A DNA stretch of 64,000 nucleotides. It comes from Pseudocercospora fijiensis CIRAD86. Lineage: Eukaryota; Ascomycota; Dothideomycetes; Mycosphaerellales; Mycosphaerellaceae. Shown one piece after another: positions 1 through 11,329 of the stretch (position 1 is the first letter of the stretch; every line of letters starts with the position of its first letter). The stretch covers positions 2,391,527-2,455,526 of the forward strand of contig NW_006921541.1 of NCBI RefSeq assembly GCF_000340215.1, given 5' to 3'. A program made the position numbers and the translations under genes. The notes under the pieces were generated by a model. It saw only the letters and a program-made list of their open reading frames with translations. It had not been told where the DNA came from and made no database searches.

Positions 1-241
1 AAGGACTATCTAGCTACTGCTCTTAAAGGGTAGATCGAATACTGTATAAGAAGGGTATATTAGTAGGTAGATAGGGTAGTAGTAGGTACGAGTAGTATTC
101 GATAGAGATCTAAGAGAAGAGGGAGGAAGGCAGGCTAGTTAGCCTAACGCTAAGCGCCAAGCCCTGCCTAAGGCATTAAGACCCTAGCTTTACTCGAGCC
201 TAGTTACATGCCAATTACGTATAACCTCTTTAGTCCTAACA
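1..241 (-). mobile_element. 5' end of a truncated chromovirus-type LTR retrotransposon
   Basis: An LTR lies at 45-241 and matches, over almost its whole length, the LTRs at 8647-8842 and 28595-28790. Here it still ends in CA at 240-241, which fixes the true LTR border. Bases 1-44 match the internal leader next to the LTR at 28595, so the body of this element lies to the left of the window and the element reads on the minus strand. Its own target duplication cannot be seen. The sequence is RIP-mutated, with CA and TG mostly turned into TA. Confidence 0.75.
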
Positions 242-799
242 TATATTGCCTCTATATCTCCTTAGTAAGTAAGGCAAGGTCCTTTAGTCTTATTCTTAAT
301 AGAAATAAAGACCTATAGTGCTACGAGTCTAATAAGTCTTCCTTATTAGATAGCGCTCGGTCGTCTACTTCTATACTAATTAGTAAGTCGTTATTCTCGA
401 AGAAGGACAGCTACTAGCTATAGCGATAACTTCTATTAAAAGTAGCTTCTTCTACGCCCTTATCCTTTATATATAACTAAGCCTAATTGCTATCTTTTAG
501 CAATACTCGTTAGACTAGTAGTAACGTATCTACTAGTCTAAGCCGAGCGGCCTTTTTCCGGCGTAGTAGCTTTAAAGGTATAGTAGTAGCGAAGTAAGGA
601 TATAGATTACTAATAGAGTCGCTACTACGGTTTAAATTAGCTAATTTAAACACTTTTAGTAGAGCCTTGTCTTCTAGGTTATTAGGCAAATAGCGGCTAG
701 TACTAGCGCTATATTTAACTAGTCTTAACTCGCGCCTCTTAGGTTAGAAGACCTTCTTAATCGGACCTTGTTTGCAATAACTAGTAAGCGGTCCGGTCT
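242..799. other. RIP-mutated sequence downstream of the pogo relic
   Basis: This stretch is TA-rich with CpG kept and has no intact ORF. The minus strand holds a fairly open frame with few TAG codons that may be the transposase C-terminal tail or a separate relic. I cannot identify it. Confidence 0.5.
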
Positions 800-2450
800 T
801 GTAAATACTACTTAGAAGTAACGGTAGAAATAACTTAAATAGTAACTATAACGTACGCTTAAGAAGGGGCTTCTTCTTATCCTTAGTGCGGCCTCTTCTA
901 GTTATTATAGTGCCGATTGTCTTCCGCTAGCGCTTGTAATAGACCTTCTATTACTTCTTTGTCTTTGCCGCCTTACTGTTAGCTAGCTTCTAAGCCTTCT
1001 TAATAGCTAATAACTCGCGGTAAGCTATCCGCGACTAGACCTTATAGGTGTAGGCTATTCTAATCTTCTACTATTTGCCGGTATTAGCTTTCCGTGCCTT
1101 GCGTACCTTAGTAGCTGTCTCTATCTCTAAAAGGTCGTAGAGGGCTTATACTCTAGTATTAGTATAGAAAAGCACTAAAGTCGTTACGCCTTCGAGAAGG
1201 CCTCACACTAGTAACGATAGCAGTCTATACCTATTTAATCGCTCGTTAAGTGCGTTAACCTATCGCTTTGTAGTACGGACAGTTAAGGCTAGTTTAAATA
1301 GGCTTATATCTACTAGAGGTAGTAAATCTAGTAGGTATAAGACCTCGAACAGCTTGCCTATTTCGTAGGCCTCGCAGAGCCTATCTAAGTCCTATACTAA
1401 GAGGTCCGCTTTCTCGTTAATCTTACGCTTTGTATAGGCGACTATATACGTACTGTACTCGTCTCGGAGGAAGTCTAGCGCTCGTTAAGCACTTATAGGG
1501 GTAATTCTAGTCTTCCGGAAGGCCGAGCGAATATTGTCGCTTTTAAAGGTCTTCCGCCGGATAGTGTTAATAGCATCTATAAACTAAGTTACCCTAAATT
1601 CGCCTATGCCGAGCCTAGTATATTATATTACTGCCTGCCGGTAGTAGTGCTTATAGACCTAGAATAAGACTATGTCTAGTAGCTACAAGAAGTACAAGGC
1701 ACACAGTAGAAGGGTAAAGATTAGAATGCGGTGTTTCCGAGCGAAGTTAATAAACTTAAAGAACTCGTAGCTGCTAAAGTTGTCTATTATTAGAAGCCGG
1801 AATAGGCCTTTATTAGCAGGCCTTATTAACTTCTCGAAGCGCTTAATCTAGTAGAAGGCAAACTCGTCGTTTAAATAGCTACTATCTATTATACTAATAA
1901 GATAGTATGCTAGTAACTAGTTAAACTAGTGTTTAAGAAGGACCTTGCCTTATACTAGTAGCATTAGCTTAATAAAGGCTCTGTAGGCATTTACGGCTTC
2001 TACTAAGGTTATATGCTTCCTATTAGTATTAGTTGCCGCCTATAACCGCCTCTTTAGATCTATTATAACTACCTATTCGGCACCTCTAATGCTAATCCGG
2101 AAACCTGTCTTATCTATATTCTAGTAGTTCTCGAGACTAATCTTATAGACCTATATTAACTCGTATAGCTTATTAAACTACGAGCCGATAAACTAAGGGT
2201 CGTATACTTCCTTCCTTACTAACTCGATAGGTTTCCTTTGAATCTCTTTAATATTATGCTTCTTTATCTACCTCTTATGCTACTTACTACTTAATAGTGC
2301 TAGTATTTTATCTTCTAGAAGTAACTGCTTTAATATTAACTCGGCCGTAGCGCGAATAAGTAACGTTAGTAGTAGCAAGTCTATTAATTCTCGAGATCTA
2401 TAGTATTCGATAAGGGCGATAGATTAGGCTTCGGAGAGGCGAGAATGCGA
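800..2450 (-). pseudogene. pogo-type (DDE_1 superfamily) transposase, RIP-inactivated
   Basis: Read on the minus strand, one frame broken by many TAG/TAA codons shows the signature of fungal pogo/Fot-like transposases. From about 2150 downward there is NIDKTGFRI (family DETGFRIG, first catalytic D), then a KRRL..ATNTNRKH block. At about 1770-1810 comes LLIIDNFSSYEFFKFINF (family IDGFSSHET, second catalytic region). At about 1500-1680 there is an LDIVLF.VYKHYYR and TIRRKTFKSDNIRSAFRKT block. A lysine-rich tail follows to about 800. The N-terminal HTH region would lie near 2200-2450 and is poorly preserved. The stops have the TAG form expected from RIP of CAG or TGG codons. I could not find the terminal inverted repeats. 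It cannot encode a working enzyme as it stands. Confidence 0.75.
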
Positions 2451-3205
2451 CGATTTACGGTCGGTATAGCTCGTATTACTATTATATCGTCGATATAATT
2501 AGTAATAGATATTATTATAGTAGTGTTCGTTATATCATCGTCGTAGGTTAACTAGGTAGTAGTATATATCTTTAAACTCGCGAATAGCTACTAATTAAGC
2601 AGCTACTCGGGCATCTTTCGTAAGGTTTATAGCTATAGATTTATAGACGACCTTCTATATACGTTTCTTCGACTTCCGCTTTCCTAATAGCATTATAATA
2701 GTGTTAAGTAATTAGATAAAATAGTCTATATATGCTATTGCAGATAGGTGTTAGTTGCCAAGGCTATTTTGTAGATAGGTGTAGACCGCTTACAAAGTAA
2801 GCGGCGTGTGACTCTACTAAGCCGCGGATAGAGACGAAGGATAATTGGATCATGATAGTCATGCGTCATGGAGCACGCCAGGACGCGGGACATCACTGTC
2901 GTTGCCCATGGAAGACGCACTGCCAGTGGCCCATTATTATCATAAGTTACAGTATGATATTTGCGCGTGGAAGTGATCCAGACCCGCACACGAGTAAAGA
3001 ATAAGCTTCGTGGGAAGTTTGTTTTCTTCCGTAGCCAAGATTGATGCCCGGTCCATGCCATCCATGTATGTTGGGCACTGGCCACGCCGTTTCGCCGTCT
3101 CACGAGCTCGGCGCCCTCCATGTTTTAGCTGCACGTCTGCTATAGCACTTGCATCATTCGTGTAGCCACCGACACGTGAAGCGTGCAGGGCGTGTGTCGA
3201 GATCG

Positions 3206-3246
3206 TGCAGCGGCAGCGGCAGCGGCAGCGGCAGAAGCAGAAGCAG
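3206..3246. repeat. GGCAGC/AGAAGC microsatellite
   Basis: Four to five tandem GGCAGC units followed by AGAAGC units, about 700 bases upstream of the wc-1 start codon. No function is visible. Confidence 0.8.
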
Positions 3247-3635
3247 AGTGTACCGGCTCCGGCTAGATACAGCGTGAGCGTGAGCAAGCTGTCGCCGCAC
3301 CCGGGAGAGTCTCCTACAGCTCCCTAGTTCCACTCCTGTACCGTGCCATACAGGCCCAGTAAAGCGTAGTAGACTCGCACTGGACTATCACCGCATCACC
3401 GCGCGGACTCGAGTCTGGAGCCTCTCTGCGCGACACGCACACCACCGCCGGCCGCGTCCACCGAACTGCCTCTGCCTCTACCGCCGTTGCTGCCTCCATT
3501 GCCCGCCCTCCCACACCATTCGCCTGCGCGACCATAATCGACGGCCAGCCCCGGCGACGATCTCGGTGCCGTATACTGCATCATCGCTGCAGCCCGCCCG
3601 GCTGCGCTGGCTCATTCGCCGACGGAGTCTCGTCC

Positions 3636-3911
3636 GTGTGGTGTCTCGCAGCTCTCGCGGGCATCTGGTATAGGACTGGCGATCTCGAGAGAGCTGCACG
3701 CCATTGCAACAGCAACGCCCGCCTCAGCTGCCTCAGCTCCCGACGGCCATCGACTGCCGGAGCGCACGACATATGCTGCTCGCCGGCGGGGAGGACGTCC
3801 AGCGCGGGGGTGAATAGAGAACGAAGCCGAGCCGATCAATACATACGAAAGACCAAGAGAGCAGCGCAGCACATGGAAACGACGTTCACGCCGATCCAGC
3901 GCTGCTATTAG
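3636..3911 (+). promoter_or_regulatory. possible upstream ORF in the wc-1 leader
   Basis: A 91-codon ATG-started frame closes 31 bases before the wc-1 ATG. The peptide has no recognisable domain and is Arg/Ser/Cys-rich, as expected of a chance frame. If the transcript starts upstream of 3636 it would be a long uORF able to damp translation. The transcription start cannot be placed from sequence. Confidence 0.2.
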
Positions 3912-3942
3912 GTAGCGAAAAGTCAGCATCACCGCCGCGACG

Positions 3943-6900
3943 ATGAATGGCTACCCGTACAACGGGCAGTACGACGGCGGGGCTATGCAGCATGCCGACG
4001 ATGGGACGGCGCAGAATATGATGATGATGATGGGCCAGGATGGCATGGGCGGAGGTGCAGGCGGGCAGTCGCTGGACGAGATTGTCAACCAGAACGCGAA
4101 GATGATCCGGCGACAGAGCGTGCCGCAAGGCTACGGGAGCAGTCCACACCACCTGAACCCAGACATGCGACGCATATCGATGATGGACTACGGCCAAGGC
4201 TCGCCTGCCGCCTCGGTGGCCAGCTTCACCTATGACCCCAATTCGAGCTTTGATCACAGTGGCATCGCCTCGGGCGGCGTCACTCCCGCGCGTGCTGTTC
4301 AACAACCACGCCAGGCCCAACACACTCGCCGGCCCTCTGCCGCCGACCTGGCCTTGGATACCAATTTCACCAACACCACCAACAATTACCACCATGCTGC
4401 TATGCCGCCCAACACCGCTTACGACGCCTCGCCTGCCCACCCAGCCACGACAGTAGATATGAACTTGGATACTGACCAGTACCTCGACTCCGGCATGGCC
4501 ATGAATATGGACTTCAGCGTAGATCAAAATCTCGCCAATGCCATGTCCCAGGAAAACATGCACATGCCCCTCTACAACCAAGCCCAATTCAACAGCCATT
4601 CAGCCCTCAGCTCCCCCATGCATCCGCAGGCGCAACAAGGCACGCCCCGATCGGGGAGAATGTCTCAACACGATCAAGGAGGAAGAAGCCAGTATGGGAG
4701 CGTGAGTGGTGCCGGCTCTGCACACCCGACTGTTCGCCAATTATCGCGCACGCAAAGCTTGCACATCGCGGATCACATGAGTCCTGCTGGGCATGCTTCA
4801 TCGCCCTTGAGCGCACCTCCCGCATCTGCTCCTCGAATGTTGCCCCAAGAGCAACCACAAGTGCCAACTCACATGGCACAACCCGGCTTCGCTAAGCAGC
4901 CCCAGAACCCAGCCACTGGCAGTCAATTTGACCGAGGAGTGAACCGGCCTTCGCAGCAAGGCTACGATGGCATTAATGGCCCGGTCCCCATAGATCGCTC
5001 CAAATATAATCCAAACAACCAAAACTTCCCATGGGAAACCCCGGAAGGGGGATGGCCGTCCACCATGGTGGGCAAACCACACACCAGCTCCATCTACAAA
5101 AATGCTTATTCTTCCACCGGCTTCGATATGCTTGGCGTCTTAGTGAGTATCATTCTTTCTGTCTCCCTTCATCTGCATACACCAGACCATTACTGACGTG
5201 CAGCAGATGCGAGTGGCCACTCGTCCCAATCCCGAGATCAACATTGGCTCTGTCGACTTGTCGTGTGCCTTCGTCGTTTGCGATGCCGAGAAAGATGACT
5301 TTCCCATAGTCTACTGCTCTGAGAACTTCGAAAGACTGACAGGATACACGAAACATATGATTCTCGGCCGCAATTGTCGCTTCCTTCAGTCGCCCGATGG
5401 TCAAGTGGAACCGGGAATCCGTCGCAAGTATGTCGATGATGATTCGGTGTTGTACCTGAAAAACATGATCAACCTGAGGAGGGAATCGCAAATATCGCTC
5501 ATCAATTATCGACGTGGAGGTCAGCCTTTTATGAATCTGCTCACCATGATCCCCATCACCTGGGATACCGAGCAGGTGAAGTTCTTCGTGGGCTTTCAGG
5601 TCGACCTGGTGGAGCAGCCGAATGCCGTCACGAACAAGAATCCCGGTATGTTCAATCGCCCGATGCGCTCGCCGATGCACGCCGATCGCGTTAAGCGAAC
5701 GACTGCCAACGCCAACGCAACTCCTTGCTGACCTGTCGCACAGATGGTTCGTACTCCATAAATTATCAGCGGGGCATGACCATGCCTCGCTATGTCATGA
5801 ACGCTCCAGACACCTCAAACAAAACCGACCTGGGCCAGACCGTACCGCGTGATGATGTCTCCGCTATCCTGAGCACCATAGGCAGCGGCGAGTCCGAGTA
5901 TGCGAAGCGGATGTGGGACAAAGTTCTGCTGGAGAACACCGACGACGTTGTGCACGTTTTATCCCTCAAAGGACTGTTTCAGTGGATCTCGCCATCCGCG
6001 CTGCGCGTTCTGGAATACGAGCCGACTGAGATCATTGGCACAGCTCTCAGCTCTCTGTGCCACCCGAGTGACATTGTGCCGGTGACTCGTGAGCTCAAAG
6101 ACACTTCTACAGGAGCTACGGTCAATGTGGTTTTCCGAATCCGACGCAAGAACAGCGGCTACGTGTGGTTCGAAGGCCATGGATCTCTTCACACCGAGCA
6201 AGGCAAAGGCCGCAAATCGATCATCATGGTTGGTCGCGAAAGACCCGTCTATGCGCTGAGTAAGCACGAAATTGTCAACTCTGGTGGCATTGGTGAGAAT
6301 GAGCTATGGACCAAGATGTCCACTTCGGGCATGTTCTTGTTCGTCTCGTCCAATGTACGCCAATTGCTGGATCGCCAACCGGATGAGCTTGTCGGCATCA
6401 GCATACAGTCTCTAATGCGCAGCGAAAGTAAGACTGAGTTTGGCCGAATTTTGGAGCACGCTCGAACTGGTAAGAAAGCGTCCATCAAGCACGAGATGAT
6501 CAACAGGAGGGGTCAGGTCTTGTCCGCATTCACGACTTTGTACCCTGGTGATGCCACTGAGGGCCTCAAGCCCACGTTCATCGTAGCACAGACGAGGTTG
6601 ATCAAGTTCTCGCGAGCGCACCACTCCAGTCGACCGCCACTGTACCCCAAGAACGACCGAGCGTCCTCGGGTGACGGCATGCCATCTAACGCAGGGCTTG
6701 GATCAACTGACGGCGATGTGACGCCTGCTTCAAATGCGACGCCAAATAGATACACAACCACTGATGGATCGGCGGCCACTTATTCGGGCGTGAATGGCTT
6801 GGTGATTGGTCGTCAAGACCAGTCTTTGGCATCAGAGGACAACCTGTTCGACGAACTCAAGACCACCAAATCTTCCTCATGGCAATATGAGATTCGACAA

Positions 6901-7406
6901 TTGGAGAAGCGCAACCGAATGCTAGCTGAAGAAGTACAATCCCTCATTGCAGCCAAGAAGAAGCGTAAGAGAAGGAAAGGCGCCGGTAACCAGCAGAAAG
7001 ACTGCGCCAACTGCCATACTCGCGTCACGCCTGAATGGAGGAGAGGACCGAGCGGCCAGAGAGATCTCTGCAACAGTTGTGGTCTTAGATGGGCCAAATT
7101 GGTAAGTGGAATGACCGCACTATTCATATGCCATGTTATGCTGAACCGTCCTGCTAACAGGTGAACCAGAACGGCCGAGTCAGTCCACGCACTTCAAGTC
7201 AGCAAAGTGCGCACTCGGGCGGCGCTTCAGATAAAGCTAGCAACGCCAGTCCGCGACACCAATCTATGGTCGGCAACGCTCCTTCCATGGCCAAAGAGGA
7301 CGCCACAAGTCCGAAGAACAAGATTTCCATGGAGCACTCGAGTAGCATGGAAGGCGCGAGCGGTGTGCCTGATAAGATCGACGAAGAAGATATCGAACCT
7401 GATTGA
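3943..7406 (+). CDS. wc-1: White collar-1 blue-light photoreceptor and GATA transcription factor
   Basis: Four exons: 3943-5142, 5204-5645, 5744-7101 and 7161-7406, all with GT...AG introns, giving about 1081 residues. An N-terminal Gln/Gly/Met-rich region carries SLDEIVNQNAKMIRRQS. The LOV (PAS-A) domain is at about 415-545 with GRNCRFLQ; Cys458 is the expected flavin-adduct cysteine. PAS-B is at about 600-710 and PAS-C at about 740-835. A basic stretch (KKKRKRRKG) precedes a GATA zinc finger with Cys968/971/990/993 (CX2C-X18-CX2C). The tail is acidic and Ser-rich and ends DIEPD. In the known family WC-1 binds FAD, pairs with WC-2 through PAS domains and activates light-responsive promoters in the nucleus. 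Every key residue I can check is present, so the gene looks functional. The start was chosen because the conserved N-terminal block is in frame and no earlier in-frame ATG fits. The second acceptor is a tandem CAGCAG at 5201-5206. Confidence 0.95.
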
Positions 7407-8168
7407 ATGGATGTGCGTACACACGTGGTGAAAGAGGAAGAAGAGAACAGTTTCTGCTTTTTTGAGCATGGCGTTGTCGGCCACAGTCCATTTGGTCAGG
7501 TTTCAGCATTCATCATCATAATCGTCTTCACGAGAGAGGGGTTGGGCCAGGCAGCCAGGGGAAGAAGCAGCAAGTCGCATCGCACAGATTAACCCAGAGA
7601 TTTGCCTGGGGGCGCGGCGCATTTTGGAACCATTTTGTTTTTTCACATTCTTGCAGGTGACGGAAAGACGTGATACCCCTCGATTTTTTTGGCCGCTTTT
7701 TGGGACGGACGGAAAACAGGAAGAAAGAAAGAATTATCTCTATCTGCTGGAGAGAGATATCATTATGATTTTACGAATATCTTTTACATTTTGATAACTG
7801 AGAGAGAAAGAGAGAAAGAGACGGACGGGACGAGATAGGAAAGCCAAGAAGTCGTAGCTTGTTGAAGTGGAGATTCTTTTGGCGAGGCGCGAGGCCCTGG
7901 TCGAGTTGAGGACAAAGCCAACCCAAAGCAAAGCAAAGCAGATGTCTTGCGTTTTTGAGTTTATGCTGTATGTCTCGAGCGATTGAGCAAGCAAGCAAGC
8001 AAGCTATGGACTGTGGAGTGAGGGATGGGATGGTAATTTGGATGTGTGTGTGTGTGTGTGTGTGTAAGAGTGTGAGAGAGAGCAGTGCGTATCGTATATA
8101 CAAATGAAAGGAGTGGATGAAGCTGTGCTTCGTTATTAATTGATTCGATCTGACTCCAACTTTTCTCT
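7407..8168. other. wc-1 downstream region
   Basis: Non-coding sequence after the wc-1 stop with A/G-rich and T-rich tracts, probably 3' UTR and terminator, although no poly(A) site can be fixed. A GT dinucleotide repeat lies at 8043-8065. RIP-type sequence begins near 8169. Confidence 0.5.
8043..8065. repeat. GT microsatellite
   Basis: About eleven tandem GT units in the wc-1 3' flank. Confidence 0.9.
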
Positions 8169-8641
8169 TTGTTAAGAAGAAGAATAGATAGATTTATAAA
8201 TTTAAAGAAGCTTTAGGGTTTTAACTATAGTGTAAGATATAGTTATGCTTTCTTTTATATCTTCCTTACTAGAGCCTATCGACTACTTATTATTAAAATT
8301 TAAAATATTATCTAAAGTAAAGTGCTATATATTAAGTAAGTATACTACTAGTAAGGATATTATAGTTAAGTCGGGGATATCTTCTTACTTCTCGTTTTTA
8401 CTAGAATAGGAAGAAGAATAGATTTATTATAAATTTAAATTTCAAAGCTTATATAAGACTCGGTAGTATACTATAGAATTACTAGAAAGAATCCTTATAA
8501 TCTTCTTTCGGCCTTTTTAGAATACCTTAAGTAAAGTAATATCTATAAATTAGTATAAGGATATTTATTATTTTAGTCGGCTCGGTATATCTTCTTACTT
8601 CTATATAGTCTTCTAGTAGATAGGGTTATCTCCGGCGGTAC
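8169..8641. repeat. old RIP-mutated, AT-rich repeat fragment (left target flank)
   Basis: Very AT-rich sequence lacking CA/TG and without coding potential. The chromovirus inserted here: the CTAGT target copy is at 8642-8646 and the other half of the interrupted sequence resumes at 28796. I cannot name the family. Confidence 0.5.
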
Positions 8642-8646
8642 CTAGT

Positions 8647-8842
8647 TGTAAGAAGGGTATATTAGCAGGTAGATAGGGTAGTAGTAGGTATAAGTAGTAT
8701 TCGATAAGGAGCTAGGAGAAGAGGGAGGAAGGTAGGCAAGTTAGCCTATTGCTAAGCGCTAAGCCCTACCTAAGGCACTAAGACCCTAGCTTCACTTAGC
8801 CTAGTTATATACTAATTACGTGTAGCCTCTTTAGCCCTAATA
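8647..8842 (-). repeat. 3' LTR of the chromovirus
   Basis: 196 bp, the same length as its partner at 28595-28790. Most differences are CA/TA or TG/TA exchanges, with three others in the GATAAGGAGCTAGG area. The polypurine tract follows directly at 8843-8856 when read on the plus strand. Confidence 0.9.
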
Positions 8843-10139
8843 TACGCTTCCCTTCTAAAGGCCGCGCCCTCGTAGCCTATCTATATTCTACGACCTCTAT
8901 CGCCGCTAACTTAGTAAGTCTAATAAGCTACTTAGCCCGCGCTAAATTGAACACTTAACTACCTAATTATATAACTATATCAAACCTCACCTCTAATATA
9001 ATATAATGTCTAACTCTAACTGCGCTATTACTACGGCTATAGTAACAATAAGGTACTATATAGCTATATAAATTGAAGGCTAGCAACTAATTACAATACG
9101 AGCGTACCTTCCCTACTATAATAGGTAGGTGTACGGGGTATTATAGCACTGCCCCCGTTCTAAGTAAGGTTGTCCGAGTTCTTTGCGTCTACTCTTAAAA
9201 GACCTAGAAATGTCCGCTCTAAGGGTTTGTCCGTTCCGAGGGTTGTTCTTGTTATTACGAGGACTATTATTTACTATCGTGGTTTTACTAGCCCTAATTA
9301 GTTAGGTTTAGTAGCCTTTAATTGTTAATCTTATCTTATCTTTTAAAAAACATAGCTCGTCTAGTTTCTATAGGTAAAGGCTATTATAAGTGTAGTAGTA
9401 GAGGTTCGCCTCGCTTAAAGGGTTAGATAGATCGAGGAGTAACCTATTGTCCGCAAGATCGACCTCGGCTAGCTTAGCTCTATAGTTTTGCCCTTAGTTA
9501 GTCTATTAGTCGCTTAATCTTTTAGGCGGCTTAAAGTTTTAATCAAAGTTTTAATTAAAGGTGCCTTAGGCTCGTAGTATAGGTAAGGTTGTATCCGTAG
9601 GTATAGTAATAATAGCAAGTAATATTAACAATAGCGGCGCTAGTCGTCTTAGTACTAACTTTACCTTCTAATTTCCTTCTTTAACTAATAACAACTCGGT
9701 AATACCGTTACTAATATAGCTGTGTCCTTCCTTTCTTAATTAGTAATACACTCCGCAATACTATTACTAATACGGCCGCGCCGGCCGCGCTATCGTTATT
9801 ATTATTATTACTATTTATACGTAAGCGCGCCGCCCTCGCCGATCGCCTAGGCCTTAAGGCCCCGATAGAAGGAAGGAATAAGAGGGGGACCTATAGGGCG
9901 CGTTAGTAAAGAGGTAGAATCCTTAAAAGAGTAGGCGATTAGTTAACGCGTTATAGTGCGCTTGTTAATACTCGGTGCGCGTTTACTATAGTAGTATAGT
10001 CTTATTGTCCTAGTTTGCCGGCCTCTAATTAGTTAGCTAATAACATCCCGGGGGTAACATTAATCCTAGGCCTTAATAGTAATATTATAGGCCCTTAGCC
10101 TTCTTCTTGTTCTTTATACTAGTCTAATACTTATCTAAC
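8843..10139 (-). other. chromovirus 3' region between chromodomain and LTR
   Basis: About 1.3 kb of RIP-mutated sequence after the chromodomain. I see no conserved domain. It contains one copy of the 27-nt near-palindrome (10037-10063). Confidence 0.45.
10037..10063. repeat. 27-nt near-palindrome, copy 1 (in the chromovirus)
   Basis: Plus strand CTAATAACAT then CCCGGGGGTAACATTAAT. It lies just 3' of the chromodomain frame. Confidence 0.75.
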
Positions 10140-10892
10140 AACTTAGTTATGTTTTTAAAAGAAGCTTTAGCTTCCTACGAGTCCTATTTAGGTAAATAGC
10201 CTTACTATCTTAATAGGTACTCCTTCTTGCCTTTCCTAGTCCGGTGCTATAGGATACGTTCTATAGACTATAGCTCTTTACTATCCGCTAGTATGTCTTC
10301 GTATTTAGCAGGGGCTTTATCCCCTTCGCGTAGGTAGTACAGCTTAAGGAGGGATATATAGAAGGTATTATAGATAGTATAATAAGGTAGAAGCTATAAC
10401 TAATAGGCCTAGGTGCCCCTAGGTTCTCGGATACGGAAAGGGCTAATGTACCTTAGTGCGAGTTTAGGCCTTGTTTTGCTATTAGGCGAGGGGTGTTTGC
10501 GGATACGGAGGTTCTTCGTACTTAGTATAACTATATCGCCTTGCTTGAAGGTTATCGGTATATAGTGTTTATTATAATAGGCCTTCTAATAGGTCTAGGC
10601 CTTTGCTAGTTTGTTAGCTATCTTAGCGTAAATCTCTCGCATCTTTTAAACCCTCTTAATAGCTACTAGTATCTTAGGTGTTAGTACTTAACGCGCTTCC
10701 CTTTCCTTACGCTCGGCCTCGAGCGATAGGGGGTCTTATAGTATCGCAGCGTTCTAGCCTATTATAGCTATATATAGTAACACCTTAGTTAATAAGTAGA
10801 CACTGTTATTATATACGAATTTAGCTAGTTATAGGAGGTTAACCTAGTCGTTAGGATTCTCGTTAATGTAACTACGTAGGTACTGCTATAGG
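10140..10892 (-). pseudogene. chromovirus integrase C-terminus and chromodomain (detached fragment)
   Basis: On the minus strand, from about 10892 downward, the frame gives QYLRSYINE, then LSLEAERKEREAR, TFKQGDIVILSTKNLR (integrase C-terminal GPF/Y-type region) and finally GKKEYLLR..GYLPK.DS, a chromodomain at about 10250-10165. Dots are RIP stops, usually at Trp or Gln codons. The fragment is separated from the rest of its integrase (23172-24200) by the 12.3-kb insertion. Joining the flanks with one copy of the GTAG target restores a continuous reading frame across the junction. A chromodomain is the defining mark of chromoviruses and directs integration to modified chromatin in known members. 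Confidence 0.85.
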
Positions 10893-10896
10893 GTAG

Positions 10897-11175
10897 TAAA
10901 GGACGGAAACTAATACTACTACTACTACTTGTAGCAATAGTATAGGCTACCGAGGGTAATATAACCTATAGCAATATAGGCAGCTATGTTTAGTAAGATA
11001 GGATAACGAGACTGTCGCTTAGGCTAATAACTAGAGCCCTGCAATATAGGCATTATAGAAGTGTAATATAAACAATGTACTATACGAGGTTGATAATCTA
11101 TCTGCTCTATAGAAGGAGGCCTCTTATATAGGCTCAAAACTAGCCTATAGGTATAGGGCCGGTTACTAGCTAATA
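10897..11175 (-). repeat. 3' LTR of the 12.3-kb element
   Basis: 279 bp, equal in length to the LTR at 22889-23167. The polypurine tract lies at 11176-11189 (read on the minus strand). The TSD GTAG is at 10893-10896. Confidence 0.92.
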
Positions 11176-11279
11176 TCCCTCCCTTTCTTCGTGTCTAACT
11201 AGATACGCTTTATATTGCGCTTAAAACAAACATATATACATCCTTAGCGCTCTTAGCTAAGGCTATTTTCAGAACTCCG

Positions 11280-11304
11280 TAATAACACCCCCGGGGTAGC
11301 ATTA
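11280..11304. repeat. 27-nt near-palindrome, copy 2
   Basis: TAATAACACC then CCCGGGGTAGCATTA, between ORF3 and the 3' LTR of the 12.3-kb element. Confidence 0.8.
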
Positions 11305-11329
11305 ATCCTAGATATTATAATTATGTAAA

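Larger units (their letters stand above)
2741..3942. other. upstream region of wc-1
   Basis: RIP-type composition stops at about 2740 and ordinary sequence begins. It holds an imperfect GGCAGC/AGAAGC microsatellite at about 3206-3246 and a GC-rich presumed promoter and 5' UTR. The small ORFs on both strands look like chance frames in GC-rich DNA. One 91-codon frame (3636-3911) ends 31 bases before the wc-1 start and is listed separately. Confidence 0.5.

Noticed and set aside
3612..4599. Several minus-strand ORFs over the wc-1 5' end (for example 3886-4599, 237 codons)
   Set aside because: Shadow of the GC-rich, repeat-rich wc-1 coding strand. The sense frame has clear homology motifs.
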